Positions 1 through 7,260 of a stretch of 21,600 nucleotides of DNA are shown piece by piece. Each line of letters opens with the position of its first letter. Position 1 is the first letter of the stretch. Below the pieces are notes generated by a model. It ran no database searches, had not been told where the DNA came from, and saw only the letters and a program-made list of their open reading frames with translations. The position numbers and the translations under genes were made by a program. The DNA is from Anammoximicrobium sp032229885 (GTDB lineage Bacteria > Planctomycetota > Planctomycetia > Pirellulales > Pirellulaceae), in assembly GCA_032229885.1 (NCBI GenBank), contig JAVYAJ010000348.1:1-21600 (forward strand), read 5' to 3'.

Positions 1-454
1 ACCGTGTTGGCCGAAGGCCAACATCAACGTGTCACCGCGGCCCGGATGAATATGGCCTTCGGCCAACAGAGGCACACGCGCGGCGCCAGCCCTGGGGTGT
101 TGCCCCAGGCCACGGTGATCGGAGGCCTTCGGCCAAACAGATTCCTGGGTTGCGAGCGCGAGCCCGCGTTAGCGAGAGAAGGATAAGGATCGCATTTGCA
201 ACGGTGGGGTCGTTTTATGTCCCATCAATTCTGATTGGCGGCGCGAGCGGTCGCGCTTGTGCAATAGAGTTGTGGGTAGGCCTCAACCTTGGACAAACTC
301 CTGGTGCGTTGGCCAATCCTAAGTTTTTCGAGTTGCCGCACTCGCCAGACCACGAATTCCCGCGGCCTGACCATCGCGGCTACTCCAACATCTAGCCTTG
401 ACGTCGCACCAGGTTGGGATTGTGTCAGTGGGGTGGTTGGCGTTTTTCGTTTCG
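1..454. other. Gene-free stretch with short hairpins
   Basis: I see no convincing gene on either strand. The possible frames are short, arginine- and proline-rich, and lack family motifs or a ribosome binding site. The first 190 bases hold several inverted repeats, listed separately. A further six-base stem lies at 241-256 (GCGCGA, loop GCGG, TCGCGC). The stretch lies downstream of the minus-strand kinase gene that ends at 455, but I see no stem followed by a T-run on that strand that would be a clear terminator. Confidence 0.6.
5..139. repeat. Hairpin-rich repeat block built on GGCCTTCGGCC
   Basis: Three copies of an 11-base palindromic core occur. At 9-19 it reads GGCCGAAGGCC, inside the longer stem TGTTGGCC-GAA-GGCCAACA (5-23). 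At 54-64 and 124-134 it reads GGCCTTCGGCC, each followed by AACA or AAACA. Between the last two copies is another stem, CCTGGGG (91-97), loop TGTTG, CCCCAGG (103-109). Alternating short stems like these resemble dispersed intergenic repeats I recall from planctomycete genomes. That the element is dispersed here is inference, because only one block lies in this window. Confidence 0.5.
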
Positions 455-1834
455 CTAGCCCAGCGTGGCCAGCAGCAGGAAGGTCAGCAACGAACCGACC
501 AGCAGCGAGATCGGGATCGCGATGGCCAGCGCGATCAAGACGCTGGTGGCCGTAGTCGGATCGGAAGTCCGATGTTGGGGGAGCGGCGGTGGAATGATCC
601 GGGCGATGCGGCGGGTTTCCTGGGCGCCCGCCGCGGCGTGGTAGGTGGGCTGCGAGATCTGGCTGCCGCTGCCCGTGCGGCTGTCGCCGTCTTCGTAGTT
701 CTCCCGCTCGGCGTCGGTGTCCTGCATCTGGTCGTCATCGGTCGGCAGCGGCGGCGGCATCCACGGCGACTTGGTCAGCTGCTGTGAGGGCAACGGGGCG
801 GCTTCGCGCGCCCAAGGTTCGAGTCGCGCCGCCACTTCGGCCGCCGTCTGGATCCGCGCGTCCACCTCCTTCTCCATCATGTCGGCCATGATCTCGACGA
901 ACTCTTCGCTGATCTCGGGGTTGAAACGCCGCGGATGCCACGGCGTTTCTTCGCAATGCCGCCGCGCCTTGTCCCGCGTCGTGCCACCCGGAAACGGAAC
1001 TTTGCCGCTGATCGCGTAATACAGCGTGCAGCCCAGCGAATAGATGTCGCTGACCGACGTGATCGTCGCGGGGCTGCGGATCTGTTCCGGCGACAGATAG
1101 TCGGCGGTCCCGACGATCTTGCCAGCCCGCGGATCGTTGGCGGCGTCGTGAATAAAGCCGGACAGCCCCAAGTCGGAAACCTTGGCCACGCCTTCGGGCG
1201 TCACCAGGATGTTGCCCGGTTTGACATCGCGGTGGATCAGGCTGCGCTGGTGGGCGTACTCGAGGCCCAACGCGGCTTGGACGATCACGTTGGCCGCCTG
1301 CTGCATGCTCAGCGGGCCTTCGCGTCGCACCAACTGGCGCAGATCGGTGCCGGGCACATATTCCGTGACCAGATAGTGGACGTTGCCATCGTGACCCGCG
1401 TCGTACGCTCGGACCAGGTTGGGGTGGTCTAGTTGAGCCTGGGTGCGGATCTCGCGGGTAAAGCTCTCGATCGCCTCGGGCGTGGATTTGTCGCGCGGCA
1501 GCACCTTTACCGCGCATTGGCGACCCATCAGCTTGTGGACGGCCTTGAACACCTGCCCCATGCCGCCTTGGCCGATCCAGTCGGTGATCGTATAGGGGCC
1601 GAGGTTCAGCTTGGTCCGTCCCGCGATCAACTGGTCGGCCTGATAGCGGGTCAGCAGCTTCAGCGCGATCAGCTTGGCCGCCAGTTCTTCGTCGCTGAGG
1701 GCCTGGACCGGCGTCGGCAGCCGTTCGGGCTCGCCGATGATCGCGGCCCGCGCTTGGTCGAATTGCTCGGCCGTGATCAATCCGCTGCGAATGGCGGACT
1801 CGCGAAAGATCGACTTGACGGATGTCTTGGCCAT
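455..1834 (-). CDS. Tail-anchored Ser/Thr protein kinase (Pkn type)
   Basis: 459-residue Hanks-type kinase. Residues 1-78 form the helical extension common in planctomycete kinases ('LLTRYQADQLIAGR' at 61-73). The catalytic domain runs from about 79 to 340: glycine loop GQGGMG (88-93), ATP lysine K110, helix-C E128, catalytic loop HRDVKPGN (201-208, D203), metal-binding D221 in DLG instead of DFG, and SPE (248-250). All key residues are present, so it should be active. A proline-, acid- and glycine-rich linker (about 345-430) leads to one membrane helix (about 431-457) at the very C-terminus, with no sensor domain outside the membrane. It is thus probably a cytoplasmic kinase held to the membrane by its tail. 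The ATG at 1834 lies only 29 bases after the sdhB stop on the same strand, suggesting co-transcription with sdhCAB. Its substrates cannot be read from the sequence. Confidence 0.93.
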   Translation of the reverse strand: MAKTSVKSIFRESAIRSGLITAEQFDQARAAIIGEPERLPTPVQALSDEELAAKLIALKLLTRYQADQLIAGRTKLNLGPYTITDWIGQGGMGQVFKAVHKLMGRQCAVKVLPRDKSTPEAIESFTREIRTQAQLDHPNLVRAYDAGHDGNVHYLVTEYVPGTDLRQLVRREGPLSMQQAANVIVQAALGLEYAHQRSLIHRDVKPGNILVTPEGVAKVSDLGLSGFIHDAANDPRAGKIVGTADYLSPEQIRSPATITSVSDIYSLGCTLYYAISGKVPFPGGTTRDKARRHCEETPWHPRRFNPEISEEFVEIMADMMEKEVDARIQTAAEVAARLEPWAREAAPLPSQQLTKSPWMPPPLPTDDDQMQDTDAERENYEDGDSRTGSGSQISQPTYHAAAGAQETRRIARIIPPPLPQHRTSDPTTATSVLIALAIAIPISLLVGSLLTFLLLATLG

Positions 1835-1863
1835 GGCGGGGTTTCCCCGACAACAGGGCGCGC

Positions 1864-2727
1864 CTAGCGATCAAACCAGCGCTGCAGCGAATGGATCGTG
1901 GCGGCGCGGCCCGCTTGTCCGATCGAGGTCGTCAAGGGAATCTCTTTCGGGCAGACCCGCACACAGTTCTGCGCGTTGCCGCAGTGTTGGATGCCGCCCG
2001 GGGCAAGCAAGGCCTCGAGCCGCAGTTTCCCCGTATGCCGTCCGGTCGGATGCGTGTTGAACAGCACCACTTGGTTGATGCCGAACGCGCCGATGAAGTT
2101 TTCGTCGAACTGGGCGTTCCGACGCGCCAGATATTCCTCTTCGGACTCGCCGTCCTGTCGAGGCTCGTCGATCAGGTTGTACTGCGGGCAGGCGTCCACG
2201 CAACAGCCACACGCCATGCACGTGGACAGCGGATAGGCTTTTTCCTGCTCTTCGCGGGACACGAGCGGTCCGCGCCCCATGTCGTAATACCCGTCGACGG
2301 GCAGCCAGGCGTTGAGCTTTTGCAGCGTCCGAAACAGGCGCGATCGATCGACGACCAGATCGCGGACCACCGGAAATTTCTGCATGGGCGCCAATTCGAT
2401 GCAATCCGGCCGGTCTTCCAACAGTCGATCCACGAGTGCCGAGCAGGCTTGGCGCACACGGCCATTGACCAGCATCGTGCACGCGCCGCAGACCTCCTCC
2501 AGGCAGTTGCAGTCCCAGGCGACCGGCGCCACGTTCTGTCCCTCGACGGTCTTGGCCTGGGCCGCGACCTTTTGCAGCGCGCTGACGACGTTCATCTCGC
2601 GCTCGTAAGGCACGCGATGCGTCTCCCAATAGCTGGCTTGGCCGGGACCGTCTTGTCGCAAGATGCGCAGCGTGACATCGGCGCGCGGAGGATTATCAGG
2701 CTTGGATGCAGCATCCATGAGGTTCAC
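1864..2727 (-). CDS. sdhB: Succinate dehydrogenase iron-sulfur subunit
   Basis: 287 residues. This subunit passes electrons from the SdhA flavin to the membrane quinone site. All three Fe-S cluster motifs are visible: [2Fe-2S] cysteines C75, C80, C83 and C95 (plus an extra C73); [4Fe-4S] C170, C173, C176 and C180-P; and [3Fe-4S] C249, C255 and C259-P. The proposed start is GTG at 2727, which overlaps the sdhA stop by four bases (GTGA), a usual sign of translational coupling. An ATG three codons downstream (2718) is the alternative start; neither has a strong Shine-Dalgarno sequence. It is followed 29 bases later by the kinase gene. With cytochrome b SdhC and flavoprotein SdhA it makes complex II on the inner face of the cytoplasmic membrane. 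Confidence 0.96.
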   Translation of the reverse strand: MNLMDAASKPDNPPRADVTLRILRQDGPGQASYWETHRVPYEREMNVVSALQKVAAQAKTVEGQNVAPVAWDCNCLEEVCGACTMLVNGRVRQACSALVDRLLEDRPDCIELAPMQKFPVVRDLVVDRSRLFRTLQKLNAWLPVDGYYDMGRGPLVSREEQEKAYPLSTCMACGCCVDACPQYNLIDEPRQDGESEEEYLARRNAQFDENFIGAFGINQVVLFNTHPTGRHTGKLRLEALLAPGGIQHCGNAQNCVRVCPKEIPLTTSIGQAGRAATIHSLQRWFDR

Positions 2728-4685
2728 TTCGTCGAGCTAGTGGTGCGTTCTTTCCAGACTTGTTCGATCTCCTCGGCGCCCGCCAGGCCGTACAGACGCG
2801 GCCGCGGCGGGATCAGCGAGGCATCGATCTCTTCATACGTCAGTTCTGGCTGTTGGCGATCGTGATTCCAGGTCGCGATCGTCGACTTGAGCCATTTCCG
2901 ATTCTGAGCCTCAAAGTCGTCGCACCATTGTTCTGCCTGACGCCGGTGTTCGGCCGGATCCTGGGCAGTCAAGTGCTTGGGTTCAAACTCGGGCTTGTAA
3001 TGAGCCCCGCGGCACTCGTCTCGCTGCAGCGCGCCGTTCAGGATCGACTTGGCGATGGGGAACATGTCGAGCAGCGCGCGGGCGAAGACGAGGTTCTGGT
3101 TGGTCCAGCGGCCCGTGTCCGACAGCGAGCAGCGCTGGGCCCGCTCGTGCAACTGGTCCACCGTGGCCAGCGCCTCGCGAAGCTGATCGTTGCGGCGGAC
3201 CACCGTGGCCACCTTAGTCATCACCTCGCCCAACTCCTGATGCAACAGGTACGGGTTTCCGTCGCCTTTGCCGCGTCCCAGGAATCCATCGAAGGCCTGC
3301 TGGTGTTTGCGTTGAGCCGCCGCGAACAGCGTCGCTGGCAATTCGCTCGCCGCCGGGCCGGGTTCGTTGCTCAGCAGCGTCTGGATGCCGGGCGCGACGA
3401 ACAGGCCGGAGAAGATGCAACTGAGCAACGAATTGGCGCCCAGCCGGTTTGCGCCATGATATTGATAGTCGCATTCGCCGATGGCGTACAGCCGCGGGAT
3501 GTTGGTGACCTGGTTCCGTGGCGAGCCGTGCCGCAACCCGCCCTCGTCGGTGCGCTCGTAATCCGTCCACAGGCCGCCCATCGAATAGTGAACCGCGGGA
3601 AAGATCTTCATCGGCGTGAACCGCGGATCGACGCCCTGAAACTTTTCGTAGATGTGCAAGATGCCGCCCAGCTTGCGGGTCAGCTCGTCGGCCGCGATGT
3701 GCGTCAGGTCGAGGTACACGCACTGTCGGTCCGCTTCGACGCTCAGCCCTTCGTTGACGCACACATCGAAGATCTCGCGAGTCGCGATGTCGCGCGGCAC
3801 CAGATTGCCGTACGCGGGATAGCGTTCTTCAAGGAAATAGAACCGCTCGGACTCGGGGATCGTTCGCGGTTCGCGGTGATCCTGCGGACGGCGCGGAACC
3901 CACACGCGGCCGCCTTCGCCACGGGCCGATTCGCTCATCAGCCGCAGCTTGTCCGCGCCGGGGATCGCGGTCGGATGCACCTGGATGAACTCAGGATTCC
4001 CGTATTTCACCCCGGCCTGAAACGCGCGGCTGACCGCGCTGCCGGTGCAGACCATCGACATCGTCGATTTGCCGAACACCAGACCGCAGCCACCGCTGGC
4101 GATGACCACGGCATCCGCCGGAAACGCGCGGATCTCCATGCTGACCAAGTCCTGTCCGACACAGCCGCGACATACACCCTGGTCGTCCAGAATGGGGCCA
4201 AGGAAATCCCAGAATTCGTACTTCTTGACGCGGCCTTCGGTCTCCCAACGGCGAACCTGCTCATCCAAGGCATATAACAACTGCTGGCCCGTCGTCGCCC
4301 CGGAGAACGCCGTCCGCGGATACATCGTCCCGCCGAAGCGCCGCCGATCCAGGTACCCCTCCTGCGTCCGGTTGAAGGGCACGCCCAGGCGGTCCATCAG
4401 GTCGATGATCTTCGGACCCCAGTAAGCCATTTCCTTGACCGGCGGTTGGTGCTGCAGAAAATCGCCGCCATACACCGTGTCGTCAAAGTGCTTCCACTCG
4501 CTGTCGCCGGCCTGCCGCGTCAAATCGCTGCACGAGTTGATCCCGCCTTGCGCGCAGACGCTGTGCGAGCGTCTGACCGGCGTCAAGCTCATCAGGTCGA
4601 CCGCGACACCCATTTCGGCCAACCGCATCGCGGCCGATAGGCCGGCCAGCCCGCCGCCGATGATCATCACGCGCTTGTTTGCCAT
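2724..4685 (-). CDS. sdhA: Succinate dehydrogenase flavoprotein subunit
   Basis: 653 residues. It oxidises succinate to fumarate with covalently bound FAD. The N-terminal Rossmann motif IIGGGLAGLSAA (8-19) binds FAD. H41 in 'SHSVCAQGGIN' is the expected covalent flavin histidine. HPTA (237-240), SARGEGG (253-259) and R298 in 'VPRDIATRE' match substrate and active-site segments of the family. The ATG at 4685 ('MANKRVMIIGGG') is chosen because family similarity starts exactly there; the open frame continues upstream over sdhC, but that part is out of frame with the real cytochrome gene. It starts five bases after the sdhC stop and overlaps sdhB by four, so sdhCAB is one operon. The Bacillus/Wolinella-like (type B) form is inferred from the single cytochrome subunit next door. 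Confidence 0.97.
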   Translation of the reverse strand: MANKRVMIIGGGLAGLSAAMRLAEMGVAVDLMSLTPVRRSHSVCAQGGINSCSDLTRQAGDSEWKHFDDTVYGGDFLQHQPPVKEMAYWGPKIIDLMDRLGVPFNRTQEGYLDRRRFGGTMYPRTAFSGATTGQQLLYALDEQVRRWETEGRVKKYEFWDFLGPILDDQGVCRGCVGQDLVSMEIRAFPADAVVIASGGCGLVFGKSTMSMVCTGSAVSRAFQAGVKYGNPEFIQVHPTAIPGADKLRLMSESARGEGGRVWVPRRPQDHREPRTIPESERFYFLEERYPAYGNLVPRDIATREIFDVCVNEGLSVEADRQCVYLDLTHIAADELTRKLGGILHIYEKFQGVDPRFTPMKIFPAVHYSMGGLWTDYERTDEGGLRHGSPRNQVTNIPRLYAIGECDYQYHGANRLGANSLLSCIFSGLFVAPGIQTLLSNEPGPAASELPATLFAAAQRKHQQAFDGFLGRGKGDGNPYLLHQELGEVMTKVATVVRRNDQLREALATVDQLHERAQRCSLSDTGRWTNQNLVFARALLDMFPIAKSILNGALQRDECRGAHYKPEFEPKHLTAQDPAEHRRQAEQWCDDFEAQNRKWLKSTIATWNHDRQQPELTYEEIDASLIPPRPRLYGLAGAEEIEQVWKERTTSSTK

Positions 4686-4690
4686 GCTGC

Positions 4691-5464
4691 TCACTGGGCC
4701 ACTTTCTCCGGATTGGGACGGATGTCTTTGGATTCTACCCGCGACTTGTACATCTGGTCTTCGATCTTCTTCGCGGCGTCCGTATCGACCGTGGCGACGC
4801 CATACAACACGCCGCCGGTCAACAGCGCCAAGCCGACGCCGAGGATGGCGCACAGCCGAGTGGCCCGGCGCTGGCCTTGGGCCGAGGTCCAGATTCCCCA
4901 GGTGATGCCCATCGTCCACAGGCCGTTGACGAAATGATACACGCACGACAAAACGCCGATCGCGTACAGCGTCAGCATCAGCGGGCTGTGCAACGCCACT
5001 CCCAATGTTGACGCGGCATTGTAGGGCTTGAACTGCGCGCCATGCAGCGGCTCGACCACGTGCTCGACCCAGGGACGAAAATGAAACCAGCCGTGCATCT
5101 GAAACACGTGCCACACGATGAACGCGAACGCGATGATCCCCGTCGCCCGCTGGAGCGTGTAACGGAAATTGGACGCATAGCGATACCGGTATGGGTTGGG
5201 CCGCGACGTACGAATGATGATCACGCCCAGGATCGCGTGAAACAAGATCGGCAGAAACACGAACAACCACTCGACGATCGGCAGCAGCGATTCGAGGCTG
5301 TGGATCTGGTAGACGTTCTTCTGGTAGGTCGAGGGACCGCTGAGCACGCTGGCGTTGACGGCCAGATGAACCACGAGATACGCGCCGATCGGAAACAGGC
5401 CGGTCAGCGAGTGCAAACGCCAGATAAAGAACTCGTAGCGGCCAAAGAACGAAGTGGCGGCCAT
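4691..5464 (-). CDS. sdhC: Succinate dehydrogenase cytochrome b558 subunit
   Basis: 257 residues. This is the integral membrane anchor of complex II, reducing quinone. About five hydrophobic helices are visible (near 20-40, 65-85, 108-128, 163-183 and 205-225). Histidines H33, H76, H119 and H177 fall in the first four helices and are the likely axial ligands of two b hemes, as in the single-subunit diheme cytochromes of Bacillus and Wolinella. The C-terminal tail (226-257) is charged and cytoplasmic-looking. The ATG at 5464 is supported by GGAG (5471-5474) six bases upstream and by the conserved N-terminus; the longer open frame upstream has no family similarity. It is first in the sdhCAB operon, and the leader upstream holds a promoter candidate and a 14-bp palindrome. 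Diheme type-B enzymes are linked to menaquinone, which fits planctomycetes. Confidence 0.94.
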   Translation of the reverse strand: MAATSFFGRYEFFIWRLHSLTGLFPIGAYLVVHLAVNASVLSGPSTYQKNVYQIHSLESLLPIVEWLFVFLPILFHAILGVIIIRTSRPNPYRYRYASNFRYTLQRATGIIAFAFIVWHVFQMHGWFHFRPWVEHVVEPLHGAQFKPYNAASTLGVALHSPLMLTLYAIGVLSCVYHFVNGLWTMGITWGIWTSAQGQRRATRLCAILGVGLALLTGGVLYGVATVDTDAAKKIEDQMYKSRVESKDIRPNPEKVAQ

Positions 5465-5482
5465 ACTAGTCTCCACGGTAAC

Positions 5483-5496
5483 ATCGGTCGACCGAT
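5483..5496. promoter_or_regulatory. Perfect 14-bp palindrome in the sdhC leader
   Basis: ATCGGTCGACCGAT is an uninterrupted perfect palindrome. It lies 18 bases upstream of the sdhC start codon, between that gene and the minus-strand promoter candidate. It has the form of a binding site for a dimeric regulator; with no loop it is a poor RNA hairpin. Which protein would bind is unknown, and in GC-rich DNA a chance palindrome is possible. Confidence 0.4.
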
Positions 5497-5520
5497 CGAC
5501 GCAGTGCGCGCGTATTCCTG

Positions 5521-5548
5521 TTGACGGATCAATCAACCTTAGTAGTAT
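5521..5548 (+). promoter_or_regulatory. Candidate sigma-70 promoter for the receiver-domain gene
   Basis: TTGACG (5521-5526), a 16-base spacer, then TAGTAT (5543-5548). It lies about 50 bases ahead of the start codon at 5600. The -35 match is good and the -10 match is partial. Its -10 box overlaps the -10 of the opposite candidate promoter. Confidence 0.35.
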
Positions 5549-5571
5549 AAACGCTCGGAAGCTCGGGGCAA
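5544..5571 (-). promoter_or_regulatory. sdhC: Candidate sigma-70 promoter for sdhCAB
   Basis: Read on the minus strand: TTGCCC (5566-5571), a 16-base spacer, then TATACT (5544-5549). Transcription would begin near 5537 and give a leader of about 70 bases that contains the palindrome at 5483-5496. The box and spacing are reasonable for a housekeeping promoter, but planctomycete promoters are poorly defined, so this is tentative. Confidence 0.35.
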
Positions 5572-5599
5572 TGGGGGCCACGGAGGCACGGGGCGGGCG

Positions 5600-6010
5600 A
5601 TGCAATTGGAAATCCCCTCGCTGCTGATCACTGACGACGATTGCGATCTGCGCGAGACGCTCGGCATGGCGTTCGCGCGGCGCGGTTTTCATACGCTGAC
5701 CGCCGGCGACGGCGAAGAAGCGTTGCGGATCGTCCAGAGCACGCCGATTCACCTGCTGCTGCTCGATATGAACATGCCCCGCTTGACCGGCTTGGAAACG
5801 CTGCAGCGCGTCAGACGGATCAGCCAGCGCTTGCCGTGCATCCTGATGAGCGCCGACATGGACGAGCACTTGGCGCAACGCGCGTTTCAAGCTCAGGCTT
5901 TCCACGTCCTGGCAAAGCCCATACGCATTTCGCACCTTGCCGGCCTGGTCCACCGCGCGCTGCAACACGCCTACGGCTGGACAGGCCATGCCGCGGACCC
6001 GCGCGAATAG
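5600..6010 (+). CDS. Stand-alone response-regulator receiver domain
   Basis: 136 residues, a CheY-like receiver with no output domain. Acidic pocket D12-D13 ('LLITDDDCD'), phospho-acceptor D56 ('LLLLDMNMPRLTG'), switch serine S84 and K106-P107 ('LAKPI') are all present, so it should be phosphorylated by a partner histidine kinase. No histidine kinase is encoded nearby. With no DNA-binding domain it must act through protein contacts or in a phosphorelay. GGAGG (5582-5586) lies 13 bases ahead of the ATG at 5600, slightly far, with GGGCGGG in between. The gene is divergent from sdhCAB and shares its control region, and is followed 195 bases later by the deacetylase gene. A functional link to either neighbour is not shown. 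Confidence 0.9.
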   Translation: MQLEIPSLLITDDDCDLRETLGMAFARRGFHTLTAGDGEEALRIVQSTPIHLLLLDMNMPRLTGLETLQRVRRISQRLPCILMSADMDEHLAQRAFQAQAFHVLAKPIRISHLAGLVHRALQHAYGWTGHAADPRE

Positions 6011-6205
6011 GGACTGCCGTCGCGATCCTCAGACAGGCTCGACGTCGTCTGGGGACGGCTTGCGTTTCCGTCGCGCCGCTGCATATTCTTGTTCAAATTA
6101 GATCGTCCGCAGTACGTCGGTGTCATGGCCGGCTGCCAAATCCCGGCGCGGTCCGTTGATCCCGTGTCCCCGAACCTCTAGACCACTAGAATCGAGAACT
6201 CAGAC

Positions 6206-7051
6206 ATGGCTTCGTTTCAGTTCGCGCGACTGACGGAACACCGCCCCCAGCGCTCAGCTCGTCTCGCAACCGCGATGGGCTGCGACGACCTGAAAGGACA
6301 GACATGGCTGTTCGTGAGCCCGCATGACGATGATCTGTGCATCGGCGCGGGACTGTTCATGCAGGCCGCGCTCCGCGAAGGGGTCGCCGTCCACGCGCTG
6401 ATCGTCACCGATGGCTGCCTCGGCTACTGTCGTCCGGAAGATCGCGACCAGATCGTCGAGATCCGGAGGCGCGAGACGGACCAGTCGTTCGCGGTCCTGC
6501 GAGTTCCCGACTCGCAGGTCCATTACATCGGCTATCCCGATGGCGGACTAGTTCCATTCATGGGCCGCCGCAAGGCTCAGCCCGGCGAGGCTGCGATCGG
6601 CGGTTATGTCGGCCTGCAAAACGCGCTGACCTACTGGCTGCGCAAAATCCGCCCTCAACGCGTGTACGTGCCGACACACACCGATCTGCATCCGGATCAT
6701 CGAATCACGCACAGCGAGCTGATGATCAGCATCTTTCACGCGGCCGGCGCGATTTGGCCCGAGCTGGGACAGCCGCTCGACGCGCCGCCCCGCGTCGGCG
6801 AACTGGCCGTGTATTGCGATTTCGCCGAGCTGCCCAACCTAGAGATCATCGGCGACCAGGACGCGTTTCAAGCCAAGCTGGAAAGCATCGCCGTCTACCA
6901 ATCACAACTGCAGATTGGAGGCCTGGTCGATAGCCTGCGGGCCGCCGGGCCTTACGAGTATGTGCGAGAGAGCGCGTTCCGGCTGTTCACGCCGGACACC
7001 TACAAGCCAATCTTTGCCGCCGCCGCAAATAATTCACACAAGTCAAGTTGA
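6206..7051 (+). CDS. PIG-L/LmbE family deacetylase
   Basis: 281 residues of the PIG-L (LmbE-like) family, zinc enzymes that remove N-acetyl groups from sugar-linked amines such as N-acetylglucosamine conjugates. The first zinc and catalytic motif is 'SPHDDDLCIGAG' (H40, D41-D43, the family's PHxDDE/D element at the end of the first strand). The second is 'HTDLHPDH' (H162, D164, H165). 'IVTDG' (66-70) and 'RREADQ'-type helix residues (RRRETDQ, 87-93) are also typical. There is no signal peptide, so it is cytoplasmic. The start at 6206 has only a weak GAGA upstream; an in-frame ATG at 6275 would still keep the motifs. The substrate cannot be told: no mycothiol, bacillithiol or antibiotic genes lie nearby. 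Confidence 0.9.
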   Translation: MASFQFARLTEHRPQRSARLATAMGCDDLKGQTWLFVSPHDDDLCIGAGLFMQAALREGVAVHALIVTDGCLGYCRPEDRDQIVEIRRRETDQSFAVLRVPDSQVHYIGYPDGGLVPFMGRRKAQPGEAAIGGYVGLQNALTYWLRKIRPQRVYVPTHTDLHPDHRITHSELMISIFHAAGAIWPELGQPLDAPPRVGELAVYCDFAELPNLEIIGDQDAFQAKLESIAVYQSQLQIGGLVDSLRAAGPYEYVRESAFRLFTPDTYKPIFAAAANNSHKSS

Positions 7052-7158
7052 CTTGTTTATCGCCTTCGCCGACACTAACAGTAGCGACGCGTGACCGCGG
7101 GATGGCGATGCGGGGCGTCGCGCCTCGCCGCGTGTGGCTGCGCCGGAATCGAGATGGG

Positions 7159-7182
7159 ACGATGCGCAATCCCGCGCATCGT
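7159..7182. repeat. Nine-base-pair hairpin between deacetylase and Tat-protein genes
   Basis: ACGATGCGC (7159-7167), loop AATCCC, GCGCATCGT (7174-7182), a perfect nine-pair stem. It lies about 110 bases after the deacetylase stop and about 80 bases before the next start codon. No T-run follows, so it is not a classic terminator. It could block 3' decay, act in termination, or be part of a dispersed repeat. Confidence 0.45.
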
Positions 7183-7260
7183 GCCTGGCTCGCCGCGAAG
7201 GCGCCCTCGGGCCGACGCGTTGGCGGACTTTGTCCCAGACGCAGAAAGGTTGGTGAGAAA

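Noticed and set aside
2760..4277. Long plus-strand open frame opposite sdhA
   Set aside because: It lies wholly over a clear sdhA, has no family motif and is a typical antisense frame of GC-rich codons.
4686..5270. N-terminal extension of SdhA to an upstream start at 5270
   Set aside because: The added 195 residues are an out-of-frame reading of sdhC and are arginine-rich; the FAD motif requires the start at 4685.
455..5464. A novel defence or signalling island around the kinase and receiver domain
   Set aside because: The neighbours are ordinary complex II genes and a metabolic-type deacetylase; there is no nuclease, toxin, helicase or other defence-type gene.
7048..7260. Earlier start for the Tat-protein gene overlapping the deacetylase stop (TTG at 7048)
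   Set aside because: It would bury the twin-arginine signal 70 residues inside a basic, motif-free segment.
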